Positions 1 to 9,105 of a stretch of DNA of 23,343 nucleotides are shown here, piece by piece; the first letter of the stretch is position 1; every line of letters begins with the position of its first letter. The notes below the pieces were generated by a model. That model ran no database searches, was not told the DNA's origin, and worked only from the letters and a program-made list of their open reading frames with translations. Made by a program: the position numbers and the translations under genes. Origin of the DNA: a virus; the IMG/VR virus record IMGVR_UViG_3300046792_000132, positions 1 through 23,343 of that record; one strand, given 5' to 3'.

Positions 1-1626
1 CGTCAGGCCAGTGGCTCCAGTGGCACCCGTCACGCCGCCACTCGGTCCCGTCGCACCCGTCGCGCCCGTAAGCCCGCCGGTGTTCATGATGCGGACGCTG
101 ATCTTGCCGGGTTGTCCCGTCGCCCCCGCGGTGCCGCTGCCCTTGCCTGCCCCCGGTGTTCCCGGCGACACGTCGACCGTCATCCGCAGCGCCCAGTCGG
201 CGTCGTCGGTCATCATGGAGATCGTGCCGCCGCCGCCGGGACCACCGCCCCCGCCGTTCACGTTCGCTGCAACGGGGGTCGCGCCGTTGCCGCCGCGCGA
301 GCGGACGGTGAGGATGCCCGCGATGTGACGTGCATTGATCGACACGGGCGAGCCGCCGCCGCCGCCGCCACCGCCAGAGCCTGTCGCATCGCCGCGACCG
401 CCAGCGCCGCCACCGCCACTGTTCATCGTGGTGTTGGCGTTGTTCCGCAGGCCGTACATGATCGGCGGCCAATAAAACATCTGGTCGCCGCCGCTGTTGC
501 CAGCGCCGTTGTTGTACGCGCCGCAAGTACCACCAGCACCCGATGGGCTTGAGCCGCCGTCGCCGCCCTTGCCACCCCATGCCGTCGCGTTGGCGGCGAC
601 ATTGGTCACCGCGCCGGTCAGTGAGCCATTGGTTCCTTGAGTGCCGACGCCGTACAGGTTGGACGACGACGCATTCGGCCCGCCGCTCGACGCACCGGAT
701 GCATTCGTCCCGCTGCCGTCGATGATCGACGTGGCGTCGACACCGGTCAGCGTGCCGTAAACGGAATGGTGCCAAGCGTTCGGATTGAACGTGATCCCGC
801 TGTTGATCGTCAGGTTGTTGATCAACGTGTTGCGGGTCGCCGTGTAGACGCTGCCCGCGCGCGTCGCCCATACTGGCGTCGTCACCCCGTCAAGGACCGT
901 GTCGCCGTCCTCGCCATTGCCGTACCACGCATCAGCGACGTTGCCGCCGAGCGTGCCGGTCGCGCCTGCTACACCGGTAGCTCCAGTTGCACCGGTAGAT
1001 CCAGTTGCACCGGTACTACCGGCTCCAGTAGCCCCTGTATTTCCAGTTGCACCGTTGGCGCCGGGAGTACCCGCGCCGGTGTTGCCAGTCCCTCCAGTCG
1101 CGCCTGTGCCGCCAGTTGCGCCTGTCGCACCCGCTGCTCCCGCGACTCCAGCCCCGGTAGCTCCAGTAACTCCAGTGTTTCCCGTTCCACCTGTCGCCCC
1201 CGTTCCGCCAGCACCTGGCGCACCCGTCGCGCCAGTAGCACCTGCGCCCGTGGCTCCGGTCGCACCCGTCGCACCGGTGACGCCGGTTGCCCCGAGCGAG
1301 AACGACTGGAACACCGCGGCGTTCGCGCGCACGTCGAGCAGGTCGCCCGCGTTGAAATCCTGCGGGTTGGTGTTGTCCTGCCCACGCACTACCGTGAAGG
1401 AGGTGCCTCCAGCCACGTACGGCCCGAGCACCTTGACGATCTCGAACTGGTTCGGGTTCCCGAGTGCGTCGAATCCAGCGGAGAGCGAGACGAGCGTGGC
1501 GTAGAAGAAGTCAGCCGCGGCGAGCGAGGGGAAATCCGAGCCATCAACGATGACGATCGTGGTCTGGCCCGGAGCGATGTTGGCTCCAAGGTAACTCCAC
1601 GCGTTATTGATGAACCGAATCGCCAT
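1..1626 (-). CDS. Collagen-like tail fibre protein, partial (C-terminus beyond window)
   Basis: The frame is open from an ATG at 1626 to the window edge, 542 codons without a stop. Residues 1-110 form a non-repetitive domain (starts [10 protein letters not shown]) closely matching the N-terminus of the fibre gene at 2326-3813, including the shared LGNPN, FEIV, GPY and RGQD motifs. Residues about 111-222 are collagen-like Gly-X-Thr triplets. A non-collagen segment follows (about 223-320), then a glycine-rich segment, and collagen-like triplets resume near residue 517. The start codon directly abuts the stop of the upstream gene (TAA then ATG). Known of the family: Gly-X-Y repeats in phage proteins form trimeric shafts. 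Inferred: the N-terminal domain anchors the fibre to the virion and the distal part contacts the host. The C-terminal tip cannot be seen. Confidence 0.82.
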   Translation of the reverse strand, partial: MAIRFINNAWSYLGANIAPGQTTIVIVDGSDFPSLAAADFFYATLVSLSAGFDALGNPNQFEIVKVLGPYVAGGTSFTVVRGQDNTNPQDFNAGDLLDVRANAAVFQSFSLGATGVTGATGATGATGAGATGATGAPGAGGTGATGGTGNTGVTGATGAGVAGAAGATGATGGTGATGGTGNTGAGTPGANGATGNTGATGAGSTGATGSTGATGATGVAGATGTLGGNVADAWYGNGEDGDTVLDGVTTPVWATRAGSVYTATRNTLINNLTINSGITFNPNAWHHSVYGTLTGVDATSIIDGSGTNASGASSGGPNASSSNLYGVGTQGTNGSLTGAVTNVAANATAWGGKGGDGGSSPSGAGGTCGAYNNGAGNSGGDQMFYWPPIMYGLRNNANTTMNSGGGGAGGRGDATGSGGGGGGGGSPVSINARHIAGILTVRSRGGNGATPVAANVNGGGGGPGGGGTISMMTDDADWALRMTVDVSPGTPGAGKGSGTAGATGQPGKISVRIMNTGGLTGATGATGPSGGVTGATGATGLT

Positions 1627-3813
<2,187 letters not shown>

Positions 3814-3814
3814 G

Positions 3815-4111
3815 TCAGTCGATGGAGTTGTAGTTGATCGAGGAGCCGTTGATCGATCGCCCAGTGCCGAACCCCACCTGCGCCTTCTGCGGCGGCGGCT
3901 TCGGACGCGTCCACGGCGGCGGCTTCGGGTCTGCCACCGGACGCACCAACTCCTGCGGATGCCGCGGCTCCCAGCACTTCTCGCACACCATCAGGCCATC
4001 CCACTCCTTGCGGAGTTCCTTGGCCTTCCGGGTCAACCCGCAACGATCACAGACTGCGTTCCAGTCGCCGATGTCGGGGTAGTTGCGGGACCCTTTGGTG
4101 ATCCCGGTCAC
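3815..4111 (-). CDS. Zinc-ribbon-like phage protein (98 aa)
   Basis: A small protein with a clear four-cysteine metal site: C21 and C24 in VCDRCG, C43 and C46 in VCEKCW, followed by [10 protein letters not shown]. The C-terminal half is proline-rich and ends [13 protein letters not shown]. Proteins with a DWNxxCDxCG ... WDGLxVC ... EPRHPQ pattern are frequent in phage structural clusters but have no established function, so only zinc binding is suggested. GTG at 4111 was chosen because it lies 2 bases after the stop of the preceding gene; the longer in-frame extension upstream would lie inside that gene. It sits between an unknown probable virion protein and the fibre genes, so a role in virion assembly or fibre attachment is possible. 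Confidence 0.75.
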   Translation of the reverse strand: MTGITKGSRNYPDIGDWNAVCDRCGLTRKAKELRKEWDGLMVCEKCWEPRHPQELVRPVADPKPPPWTRPKPPPQKAQVGFGTGRSINGSSINYNSID

Positions 4112-4113
4112 GG

Positions 4114-4524
4114 CTAATTGCCCTTGCCGAGATAGATCAGTACCGAGCCGACCAACGTACCCGACACCCAGCCTGTGGTCGTTGCCACAAGCTGGCCGTT
4201 CGAGCCAGGATTGCCGACCGTGTTGTTCTTGATCGGCGCCGCGTTCATGAAGTTCATCTCTTCGGACTGGATGCACGTCCACGCAATGAGGTTCTGCGTG
4301 GCCTTCCATTGCAGCACCAGCGCACCAGGCTCCTGAATCGAGTACTTGAGCTTCTTGATGAACAGTTGATTCGGCTTGACGCTGTAACCCTGATCGATCA
4401 TCAGCGTTGCCGGATCAGCAACGATCTGCTCCGACAGGTTTGCCGTGTCGATCGTGTAGTCGAGCTTGATCACCGCATCGCCGGGGCCGTCCTCGAGAAT
4501 TGCGACGGTTGCAAGATTCGCCAT
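4114..4524 (-). CDS. Unknown probable virion protein (136 aa)
   Basis: No family recognised. The protein starts MANLATVAILEDGPGDAV and is mostly beta-prone with little charge. A C-terminal stretch rich in Gly, Thr and Ser ends in LVGSVLIYLGKGN. There is no signal peptide or clear transmembrane helix. The start ATG at 4524 has GGAGAG a few bases upstream. It lies 12 bases after the preceding gene in the structural transcript and 2 bases before the zinc-ribbon gene. Its position between capsid and fibre genes suggests a head-tail or virion surface component, which is inferred from context only. Confidence 0.72.
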   Translation of the reverse strand: MANLATVAILEDGPGDAVIKLDYTIDTANLSEQIVADPATLMIDQGYSVKPNQLFIKKLKYSIQEPGALVLQWKATQNLIAWTCIQSEEMNFMNAAPIKNNTVGNPGSNGQLVATTTGWVSGTLVGSVLIYLGKGN

Positions 4525-4536
4525 CTCGCTCTCCGG

Positions 4537-5274
4537 TTACGCGCGATTGATATCGGAAGCCGCGAGCACGTAGTCCGTGTTGAGCGTCTTGATCGCAGCC
4601 GGAGTGGCCCGCAGTCCGAAGCCTGCTTGCAGCACCGACACCGGCAGGTTCCCCAGCAACTGGGTTCCCGCAACCATATATCCGCCCGACACGCGCGGCT
4701 GGCCGAACGCCGACTGCGGCGGGACCGGGGTCGAGGAGAAGATCTGGATCGTCGGCGTGGCCGCGCCGTCGAAGTAGAAACCGAGCGCGGTGTCGACCAG
4801 CGGCGCCATCGTGGTGACGGCCGGGAGCGTCGTGACACCGGCGCCGGTCTTGATGTTGAACGTGACGCCGTCCTGCGCCGTCAGCTTCTCGAAGAACACG
4901 CCGTCGGTCGGGGCGAACGGGGTGCCGCCCGAGAACATGCCGACCCGCACGTCGCTCGCGTTGTCGTTGACCTGGCCCATCCACACGAACCAGAACGGAG
5001 CGCCGGGGGAGATCAGCGCGTGCGCGGGAGTCTTGCGGTTGAACTGGATGTCGCCCGCCGCGGCGATCGTGGACTGCACCAGCCGTCCACCGTTGCCGAT
5101 CGCCAGCGCCGAACCACCGGCCACGCCGGTGACCAGCCACTCGGCCGCGATGTACTGGAAGAAATCGGTAAAGGCGATCGCCGCGTTCGCCGGGGACGGC
5201 GACGGGAAATTGCCGAACATCGTGTCCTTCGGCGCAGTTGCAATGCCATTGGGGTAACGAACGGGGACGCCCAT
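4537..5274 (-). CDS. Unknown probable virion structural protein (245 aa)
   Basis: Function not recognised. The sequence starts MGVPVRYPNGIATAPKDTMFGNFP and is rich in Ala, Gly, Thr, Val and Phe, with alternating hydrophobic residues (for example FWFVWMGQVND and ALGFYFDGAATPTIQIF) that suggest a beta-sandwich. No transmembrane or signal segment is obvious. The start ATG at 5274 is preceded by AGAAGGAAAGACA, a good ribosome-binding site lying just outside the folded element at 5288-5336. The gene follows the capsid gene in the late transcript, so an abundant virion component such as a head fibre or decoration protein is plausible. Confidence 0.75.
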   Translation of the reverse strand: MGVPVRYPNGIATAPKDTMFGNFPSPSPANAAIAFTDFFQYIAAEWLVTGVAGGSALAIGNGGRLVQSTIAAAGDIQFNRKTPAHALISPGAPFWFVWMGQVNDNASDVRVGMFSGGTPFAPTDGVFFEKLTAQDGVTFNIKTGAGVTTLPAVTTMAPLVDTALGFYFDGAATPTIQIFSSTPVPPQSAFGQPRVSGGYMVAGTQLLGNLPVSVLQAGFGLRATPAAIKTLNTDYVLAASDINRA

Positions 5275-5287
5275 TGTCTTTCCTTCT

Positions 5288-5336
5288 CGTAACGCTACTT
5301 GGAAAGTAGCGTCCCCACTTGCGCAGGGACGTTACG
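5288..5336 (-). other. Compact three-way-junction RNA/DNA element
   Basis: Three stems tile this 49-base segment with no unpaired bases between them. The outer stem pairs CGTAAC (5288-5293) with GTTACG (5331-5336). Hairpin one pairs GCTACTT (5294-5300) with AAGTAGC (5304-5310) around a GGA loop. Hairpin two pairs GTCCC (5311-5315) with GGGAC (5326-5330) around a 10-base loop. In the minus-strand transcript it lies 3 bases after the stop of the 35-residue gene and just upstream of the ribosome-binding site of the next gene. The pairing is seen directly. A role as processing signal, mRNA stabiliser or translation control is inference. Confidence 0.5.
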
Positions 5337-5339
5337 CGT

Positions 5340-5447
5340 TCACTTCTTCGTCTTCACCGCGGGCGGCGCAGACGTCTTGCCCTTCTTGGTGCTGCCGAAG
5401 GGCTGCGGCTTGTACATGCCCTTGCGGATTTTCGAGACTGCACCCAC
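5340..5447 (-). CDS. Small basic protein (35 aa)
   Basis: A short reading frame from GTG at 5447 to TGA at 5340, with AAAGGCGG seven bases before the start. The product begins MGAVSKIRKG and is very basic, with Lys/Arg clustered near the start and in its TKKGKTS and KTKK segments. Codons end mostly in G or C, like the neighbours. It sits just after the terminator behind the capsid gene and just before the three-way-junction element. Function is unknown; nucleic acid binding or a minor head protein would fit the charge. Its small size leaves some doubt that it is translated. Confidence 0.55.
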   Translation of the reverse strand: MGAVSKIRKGMYKPQPFGSTKKGKTSAPPAVKTKK

Positions 5448-5464
5448 AGGATCACCGCCTTTCT

Positions 5465-5494
5465 GCAAAACAGGGGGCACCGGTGGGTGCCCCC
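5465..5494 (-). terminator. Intrinsic terminator after the major capsid gene
   Basis: A perfect 9-bp stem pairs GGGGGCACC (5473-5481) with GGTGCCCCC (5486-5494) around a 4-base loop. On the minus-strand transcript it is followed by TGTTTTG, a short U-rich tract. It begins 44 bases after the stop of the major capsid gene. Late genes continue beyond it, so it probably acts as a partial terminator that raises capsid mRNA relative to the distal fibre genes. Confidence 0.75.
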
Positions 5495-5537
5495 TAACGC
5501 TCAGACAGGAGAGAGTGCCGGAGCGGGTCCTACGCCA

Positions 5538-6461
5538 TTACGGTGCGTTGACTGCGAGGATCGCGCGAGCGTCCCCCCAGCCGACTTGGTAACGCTCGAC
5601 CGAGGCGGCAGCGACGTTCTTGGTGCTGAACTCGTTGTCCTGGTCGAACTGGACGCCCATCCGTTCCTGATAGATCAGGCCGTTCCCCACGTCCACGCCG
5701 GTCGAGCGGATGAACCACGGCCGCGCAGCCGAGAAGTAGTGGTTGACCTTGATCCCTTCGGGGAACATGCCCGTCGTCTTCAGCGCATTGACGTCGTTGT
5801 TCCCCGTGCCCGACTGGTAGTCGGAGTCGAGGATGCGAGTCGCGTTGAAGAGTTCCGAGCGGGAGATGTGCAGCGAACGCGGCATGAACGCAGCGGCCAG
5901 TCCACGGTCGTCCTGGAAGCCCATGATCTGGATGCACCCGTCTTCCAACGAGGCTTCCGACAGGTCTGCCGGGACTGCGGGGACGTTCGAGTACACGCCG
6001 CCGAACACCAGCGGATGCGCGTTGGAGCCGAGGGTCACGCCATCGCCACCGGTGTAGCCCGCCGTGAACGCGCGGTTGTACAGGTTGGCGACGATGTATT
6101 CCTTCGTCAGGCGCATCGAACGGGCATTGGCGGAAGCACGCCGCTTCGACACCTTCTCGTACAGGTCGTCTTGCAGTTCTTCCATCGTCACGATGTAACC
6201 GAGCGCGTAGGTGATGTTCACCAGGCGCGTGATTGCACCTTGTTGCTCGATGTCGTACTCGATCGCAGCACCTTGATTCTTGATCTGCGCGAATCCGAAA
6301 CCGGCAACCTGGACGTACTCTTCGTAGTTCTTGTCGCTCGTCACCGAGTCAACGAGGTCGGTGTACTCCGTCCGCCACTCGTTGTAGATGTACCCCCAGA
6401 TGCCCTTGATTCCGGGCCAGAGGAGTTTCGGATGCGAGCCAGTGTTGATAATGCCAGGCAT
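5538..6461 (-). CDS. Major capsid protein (307 aa)
   Basis: Called major head protein from context and composition: it lies downstream of portal, scaffold and a probable decoration protein, is soluble, lacks signal or membrane segments, and is followed at once by a strong terminator, a common arrangement for capsid genes. The N-terminus is MPGIINTGSHPKLLWPGIK. The middle contains a charged helical stretch (EELQDDLYEKVSKRRASANA, about residues 94-113) and conserved-looking HPLVFGG and ISRSELFNA segments; the C-terminus is AILAVNAP. The length suits a compact HK97-fold subunit, though the fold is inferred. ATG at 6461 is preceded by GGGGAGACGAAA, a strong ribosome-binding site. Confidence 0.82.
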   Translation of the reverse strand: MPGIINTGSHPKLLWPGIKGIWGYIYNEWRTEYTDLVDSVTSDKNYEEYVQVAGFGFAQIKNQGAAIEYDIEQQGAITRLVNITYALGYIVTMEELQDDLYEKVSKRRASANARSMRLTKEYIVANLYNRAFTAGYTGGDGVTLGSNAHPLVFGGVYSNVPAVPADLSEASLEDGCIQIMGFQDDRGLAAAFMPRSLHISRSELFNATRILDSDYQSGTGNNDVNALKTTGMFPEGIKVNHYFSAARPWFIRSTGVDVGNGLIYQERMGVQFDQDNEFSTKNVAAASVERYQVGWGDARAILAVNAP

Positions 6462-6473
6462 TTTCGTCTCCCC

Positions 6474-7091
6474 TTAGATGCCGACCGTGGGGCCGTTGAA
6501 ATCGTGAAGATTCGGACGGCATACCCAGATCGCGAAGGGGCCGAATGTGTTGCTTCCCCCGCCAGCAACGGCGGGCATTGGTGCGAGGCCGACCAGCTTG
6601 AAGTTCAGCCCCGCGCCGACGGCGAATGACGCCGACGTCAGCACCGATGCCGACAACTGATACGGCTGCGCCGGAACCGCGACCGTCAGCGAGGCGTTCA
6701 GGTTCGCGCTGGCGGCAACGAGGTTTGCACCCGTGACGCCATCGTCCTGCGCCATGCAGAAGATGTCGGGCTGGTCCGCAACGAGCACGTAGTAATCGCG
6801 CTGCTTGGAGGCCGGGATGCTGACGACGGTTTGGTCGAGCGTGACGCCGCGAATTGACGGCGTGTTGATGGACGGGTTCTCGATGCCGACGAGGAAGCCG
6901 CGGATCGAGGCGACACCGCTGTTTTTCTGGACGTTGGGAACGCCGTTGAGATCGGCACCGGCCACCTGTGCAAGCGTGTCACCGATGTAGTACGCCGAGC
7001 CGTCGGTCGAGGGGACGCGATAACGCGTAACGCGATGCGTTTGCGCCTGCCCCAGGACCAGCGGCGTGACGCCGAATGGCCGGTTGAGCAT
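6474..7091 (-). CDS. Probable head decoration / virion protein (205 aa)
   Basis: The protein starts MLNRPFGVTPLVLGQ and is beta-prone with few charged residues. It contains RDYYVLVADQPDIFCMAQDDG in the middle and a glycine-containing C-terminal region ending FNGPTVGI. No enzymatic motif is seen. It is encoded just before the major capsid gene, 12 bases from it, a position where decoration or capsid-stabilising proteins commonly lie. The ribosome-binding site AGGAG lies 6 bases before ATG 7091. The decoration role is inferred from position and composition and would need structure prediction to confirm. Confidence 0.72.
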   Translation of the reverse strand: MLNRPFGVTPLVLGQAQTHRVTRYRVPSTDGSAYYIGDTLAQVAGADLNGVPNVQKNSGVASIRGFLVGIENPSINTPSIRGVTLDQTVVSIPASKQRDYYVLVADQPDIFCMAQDDGVTGANLVAASANLNASLTVAVPAQPYQLSASVLTSASFAVGAGLNFKLVGLAPMPAVAGGGSNTFGPFAIWVCRPNLHDFNGPTVGI

Positions 7092-7094
7092 GTT

Positions 7095-7655
7095 TTACTC
7101 CTGACGAGACACGTAGTTCTTCGGTTTGTTGGGTTCGTAGCTGATCCCAACCTGTTTCGGAACGTAAACCGTAGATTGCTGATCCGTGTCTTGAGCGTCG
7201 TGGAGCTTCGCAGCCCTGATCCCCTTGTCAACACGCTCGTTGACTTCCTCCCGAGCCAACATGTCGTCGGCGTGAATCAGGTCGGGGATCTTCATCAGGT
7301 ACGCGTACAGCGGGTTGCCATCCTTCGCAGTCCCTACCGTAAAGCGCACCCGATCACCGGGGTCATTGTTATAGCTTACGACGTTGGCATTTGCGCTGTC
7401 AATCTCACGCTTCGAGACGAACGCATAGCCGTGCGCCACCGCCTCGGTCAGCCGGTTGCCTTCGTCGTTCAGGATCTTCAGCGTCCAGCCGGGGAGTTCG
7501 GCGTAAACCTCGAGTTTCCGGGTGAATCCCCCCAGCACCCGATGCCGTTCCCCCGCCTCCCGCTCGCGCCGGATGCGGAGTGCGGCCTCCTCGGCCGTTT
7601 CCGGGGCAATTGACTGCACCAACTCCTCGAGTCCGCTCTTCAGGTCCGTGCTCAT
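7095..7655 (-). CDS. Unknown morphogenesis-cluster protein (186 aa)
   Basis: No family recognised with confidence. The first 40 residues are helical and charged (ELVQSIAPETAEEAALRIRR), followed by a mixed segment with ELPGWTLKILNDEGNRL and a lysine- and proline-rich end, KPKNYVSRQE. ATG at 7655 overlaps the scaffold stop as ATGA, and this decides the start over the ATG four codons upstream. The ribosome-binding site is weak, so translation is probably coupled to scaffold. Its place between scaffold and decoration genes suggests a head assembly or head-completion role. Confidence 0.72.
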   Translation of the reverse strand: MSTDLKSGLEELVQSIAPETAEEAALRIRREREAGERHRVLGGFTRKLEVYAELPGWTLKILNDEGNRLTEAVAHGYAFVSKREIDSANANVVSYNNDPGDRVRFTVGTAKDGNPLYAYLMKIPDLIHADDMLAREEVNERVDKGIRAAKLHDAQDTDQQSTVYVPKQVGISYEPNKPKNYVSRQE

Positions 7656-8494
7656 TTTGCATCCCAATCGTAGTTGGAAGCGTACGTTTCGCGGGCTTTC
7701 TTCTGGTCTTTACCCAGGTATCCGCTCTTGAAGAAGCGATCGCACGCATCTTTCGCATCTTGCGGCAGGTTCTCGAATGTGCGGCCGCGCCCGTTCATAG
7801 CCGTGCCGCCCCCGCTGCCGTTCTCGGTCCTGGCAGAGGAGGAACGCCGCTTTGCGAAGCGTTCCGGGTACGCCTTCAACAGGCGCTTATCGAGTTCTTC
7901 CAGCCACTCGGCCGTCCTGCTGATCAATTCGGGCACTTCCTTGCGCATCCGGTTCGCCACCACCGTCGCCAGCGCCGTCTTCTCGTCGTCGGTGCCGTAC
8001 CACGGGTTGGCCGCGCCCCAGTCCTTGAGGATGGTGACCGTCGCGGCATCGACCTCGGGCGCCTTCGCCGGTGCCTTGTCGCGCTCCTTCTCCAGCTTGT
8101 CGATCTCGGAGTCGGCCTTGTCGAAGCGTTCGCTGTCGCCGTCGGTCACGGCTACCGCGCGCTCCGCGCGGAGCGCCTTGATCTGGATGTCGAGTTCGCG
8201 CTCATGCTGCTTGCGCAGGTGCTCCGCGAACTCGGCGTTGCCCGTCTTCAGTTCCTGGATCTCCTTGCGCAGCGACTCGTTCGACTTGTTGAGCACGCGA
8301 TTGATCTGCCGCGCCTTGGTCGCGAACACATCGGCCGGTTCCCAGGTGCCCTCGGGACCGTCGTACTCCTCGCGCGGCCTCCAGCCCGCGGACTCGGCAA
8401 AGGCGATGTCGGCGTCGGTCGCCGTGCCGTACTGGTCGTCGCCGCCGGTCGGAGCCGGGGTGTTGGTGTCGGGTGTTCCGTTCGCTTCAGCCAT
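7652..8494 (-). CDS. Capsid scaffolding protein (280 aa)
   Basis: A highly charged, mostly helical protein with the features of phage scaffolds: an acidic Gly/Thr/Pro-rich N-terminus (about residues 1-30), a long coiled-coil-like Lys/Glu/Arg-rich centre (about 60-140, for example RKEIQELKTGNAEFAEHLRK), a low-complexity Ser/Gly linker near 220, and a basic C-terminal segment with KKARETYASNYDWDAK. Scaffolds of many phages bind the coat through a basic C-terminal helix-turn-helix. It lies between portal/GroES genes and the capsid gene. ATG 8494 is preceded by GGAGTGAGAC. No protease gene is seen nearby, so proteolytic removal of the scaffold is not indicated. Confidence 0.82.
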   Translation of the reverse strand: MAEANGTPDTNTPAPTGGDDQYGTATDADIAFAESAGWRPREEYDGPEGTWEPADVFATKARQINRVLNKSNESLRKEIQELKTGNAEFAEHLRKQHERELDIQIKALRAERAVAVTDGDSERFDKADSEIDKLEKERDKAPAKAPEVDAATVTILKDWGAANPWYGTDDEKTALATVVANRMRKEVPELISRTAEWLEELDKRLLKAYPERFAKRRSSSARTENGSGGGTAMNGRGRTFENLPQDAKDACDRFFKSGYLGKDQKKARETYASNYDWDAK

Positions 8495-8497
8495 GTC

Positions 8498-8863
8498 TCA
8501 CTCCGTGGTTACGCTGGACGGCATCGGGATGCTGCCGCGGAAACTCTTGTCGTGCATTTCGTTGGTGCGGCCGACGATGTCGCTCATCCGCATGATGCGG
8601 TAGAGCACCCCGTCGGCACCGCGGTAGGTGAGTCCCGCGAACTTCGCGTGGATCACCATGTCGCCGACCTTGATGCCCTTCATCTCCTGCGCCACCTCGG
8701 CCACCGGACCCATCGCCATCAGGATGCCGTGGACTTGCGCCTGGTTCTCCTTGTCCTGCGTCGAGGCGGCGATGACGATGCCGCCGATCGACTTCTCCTC
8801 GATCGGGATGGTGCGGATCAGCACCCGATCGAAATTGGGGTAGATGCCTACGTCGTAGTCCAT
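8498..8863 (-). CDS. GroES-like co-chaperonin (121 aa)
   Basis: The sequence matches the Cpn10/GroES family along residues 8-98: YPNFDRVLIRTI at the start of the fold, the mobile-loop segment KSIGGIVIAAS (about 24-34) with the GGIV plus hydrophobic residue used to bind GroEL, the VHGILMAMGP strand, KVGDMVIHAKFAG and the closing MRMSDIVG. About 20 extra residues follow. Known role: GroES caps the GroEL folding chamber, and T4 gp31 replaces it for capsid folding. Inferred here: helps fold the phage coat or portal with host GroEL. ATG 8863 overlaps the previous stop as TAATG; the longer upstream in-frame start lies inside the preceding gene. It is flanked by portal-linked and scaffold genes. Confidence 0.88.
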   Translation of the reverse strand: MDYDVGIYPNFDRVLIRTIPIEEKSIGGIVIAASTQDKENQAQVHGILMAMGPVAEVAQEMKGIKVGDMVIHAKFAGLTYRGADGVLYRIMRMSDIVGRTNEMHDKSFRGSIPMPSSVTTE

Positions 8864-9105
8864 TACACCGTTTCCTCTTTGTCCCGTATCCATTCCTCGA
8901 CCTTCTCGAGTGCCTTGACCGAGGCGATCGCTGCCGTGTTCAACCGTGCGTCGGTGTGCGCGTCATTGCTGACGAACGCACCGTCAGCCCATTGCTGCTT
9001 GATCTCCTCCCGTTCCTGCTCCAGCCGCCGTAAAAAGACCTGTGTCACCGGATGGGAGAGCCATGCCTCCTTCTCCGCCTCCGTTATCCCCACTTGTTGC
9101 AGCAT
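8863..9105 (-). CDS. Unknown helical protein overlapping the portal 3' end (80 aa)
   Basis: A small charged helical protein, MLQQVGITEAEKEAWLSHPV at the start and KALEKVEEWIRDKEETV at the end. ATG at 9105 has CGGAG eight bases upstream. Its first 122 bases overlap the end of the portal gene in another frame, so either both frames are used or the portal ends earlier than it appears; the strong ribosome-binding site favours genuine overlap. Its stop TAA shares a base with the GroES start. Small helical proteins often follow portal genes, but the function is unknown. Confidence 0.72.
   Translation of the reverse strand: MLQQVGITEAEKEAWLSHPVTQVFLRRLEQEREEIKQQWADGAFVSNDAHTDARLNTAAIASVKALEKVEEWIRDKEETV

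Noticed and set aside
899-1504. Short repeated words in the collagen-coding region as a CRISPR or minisatellite array
   Set aside because: The words follow the 9-base Gly-X-Thr codon period without constant spacers, so they are protein repeats.
4309-5292. 327-codon plus-strand frame opposite the virion genes
   Set aside because: Arg-rich antisense product without domain; overlaps two well-supported minus-strand genes.
5288-5336. tRNA or tRNA-like gene at the three-way junction
   Set aside because: At 49 bases with no anticodon arm or T-loop consensus it cannot be a tRNA.
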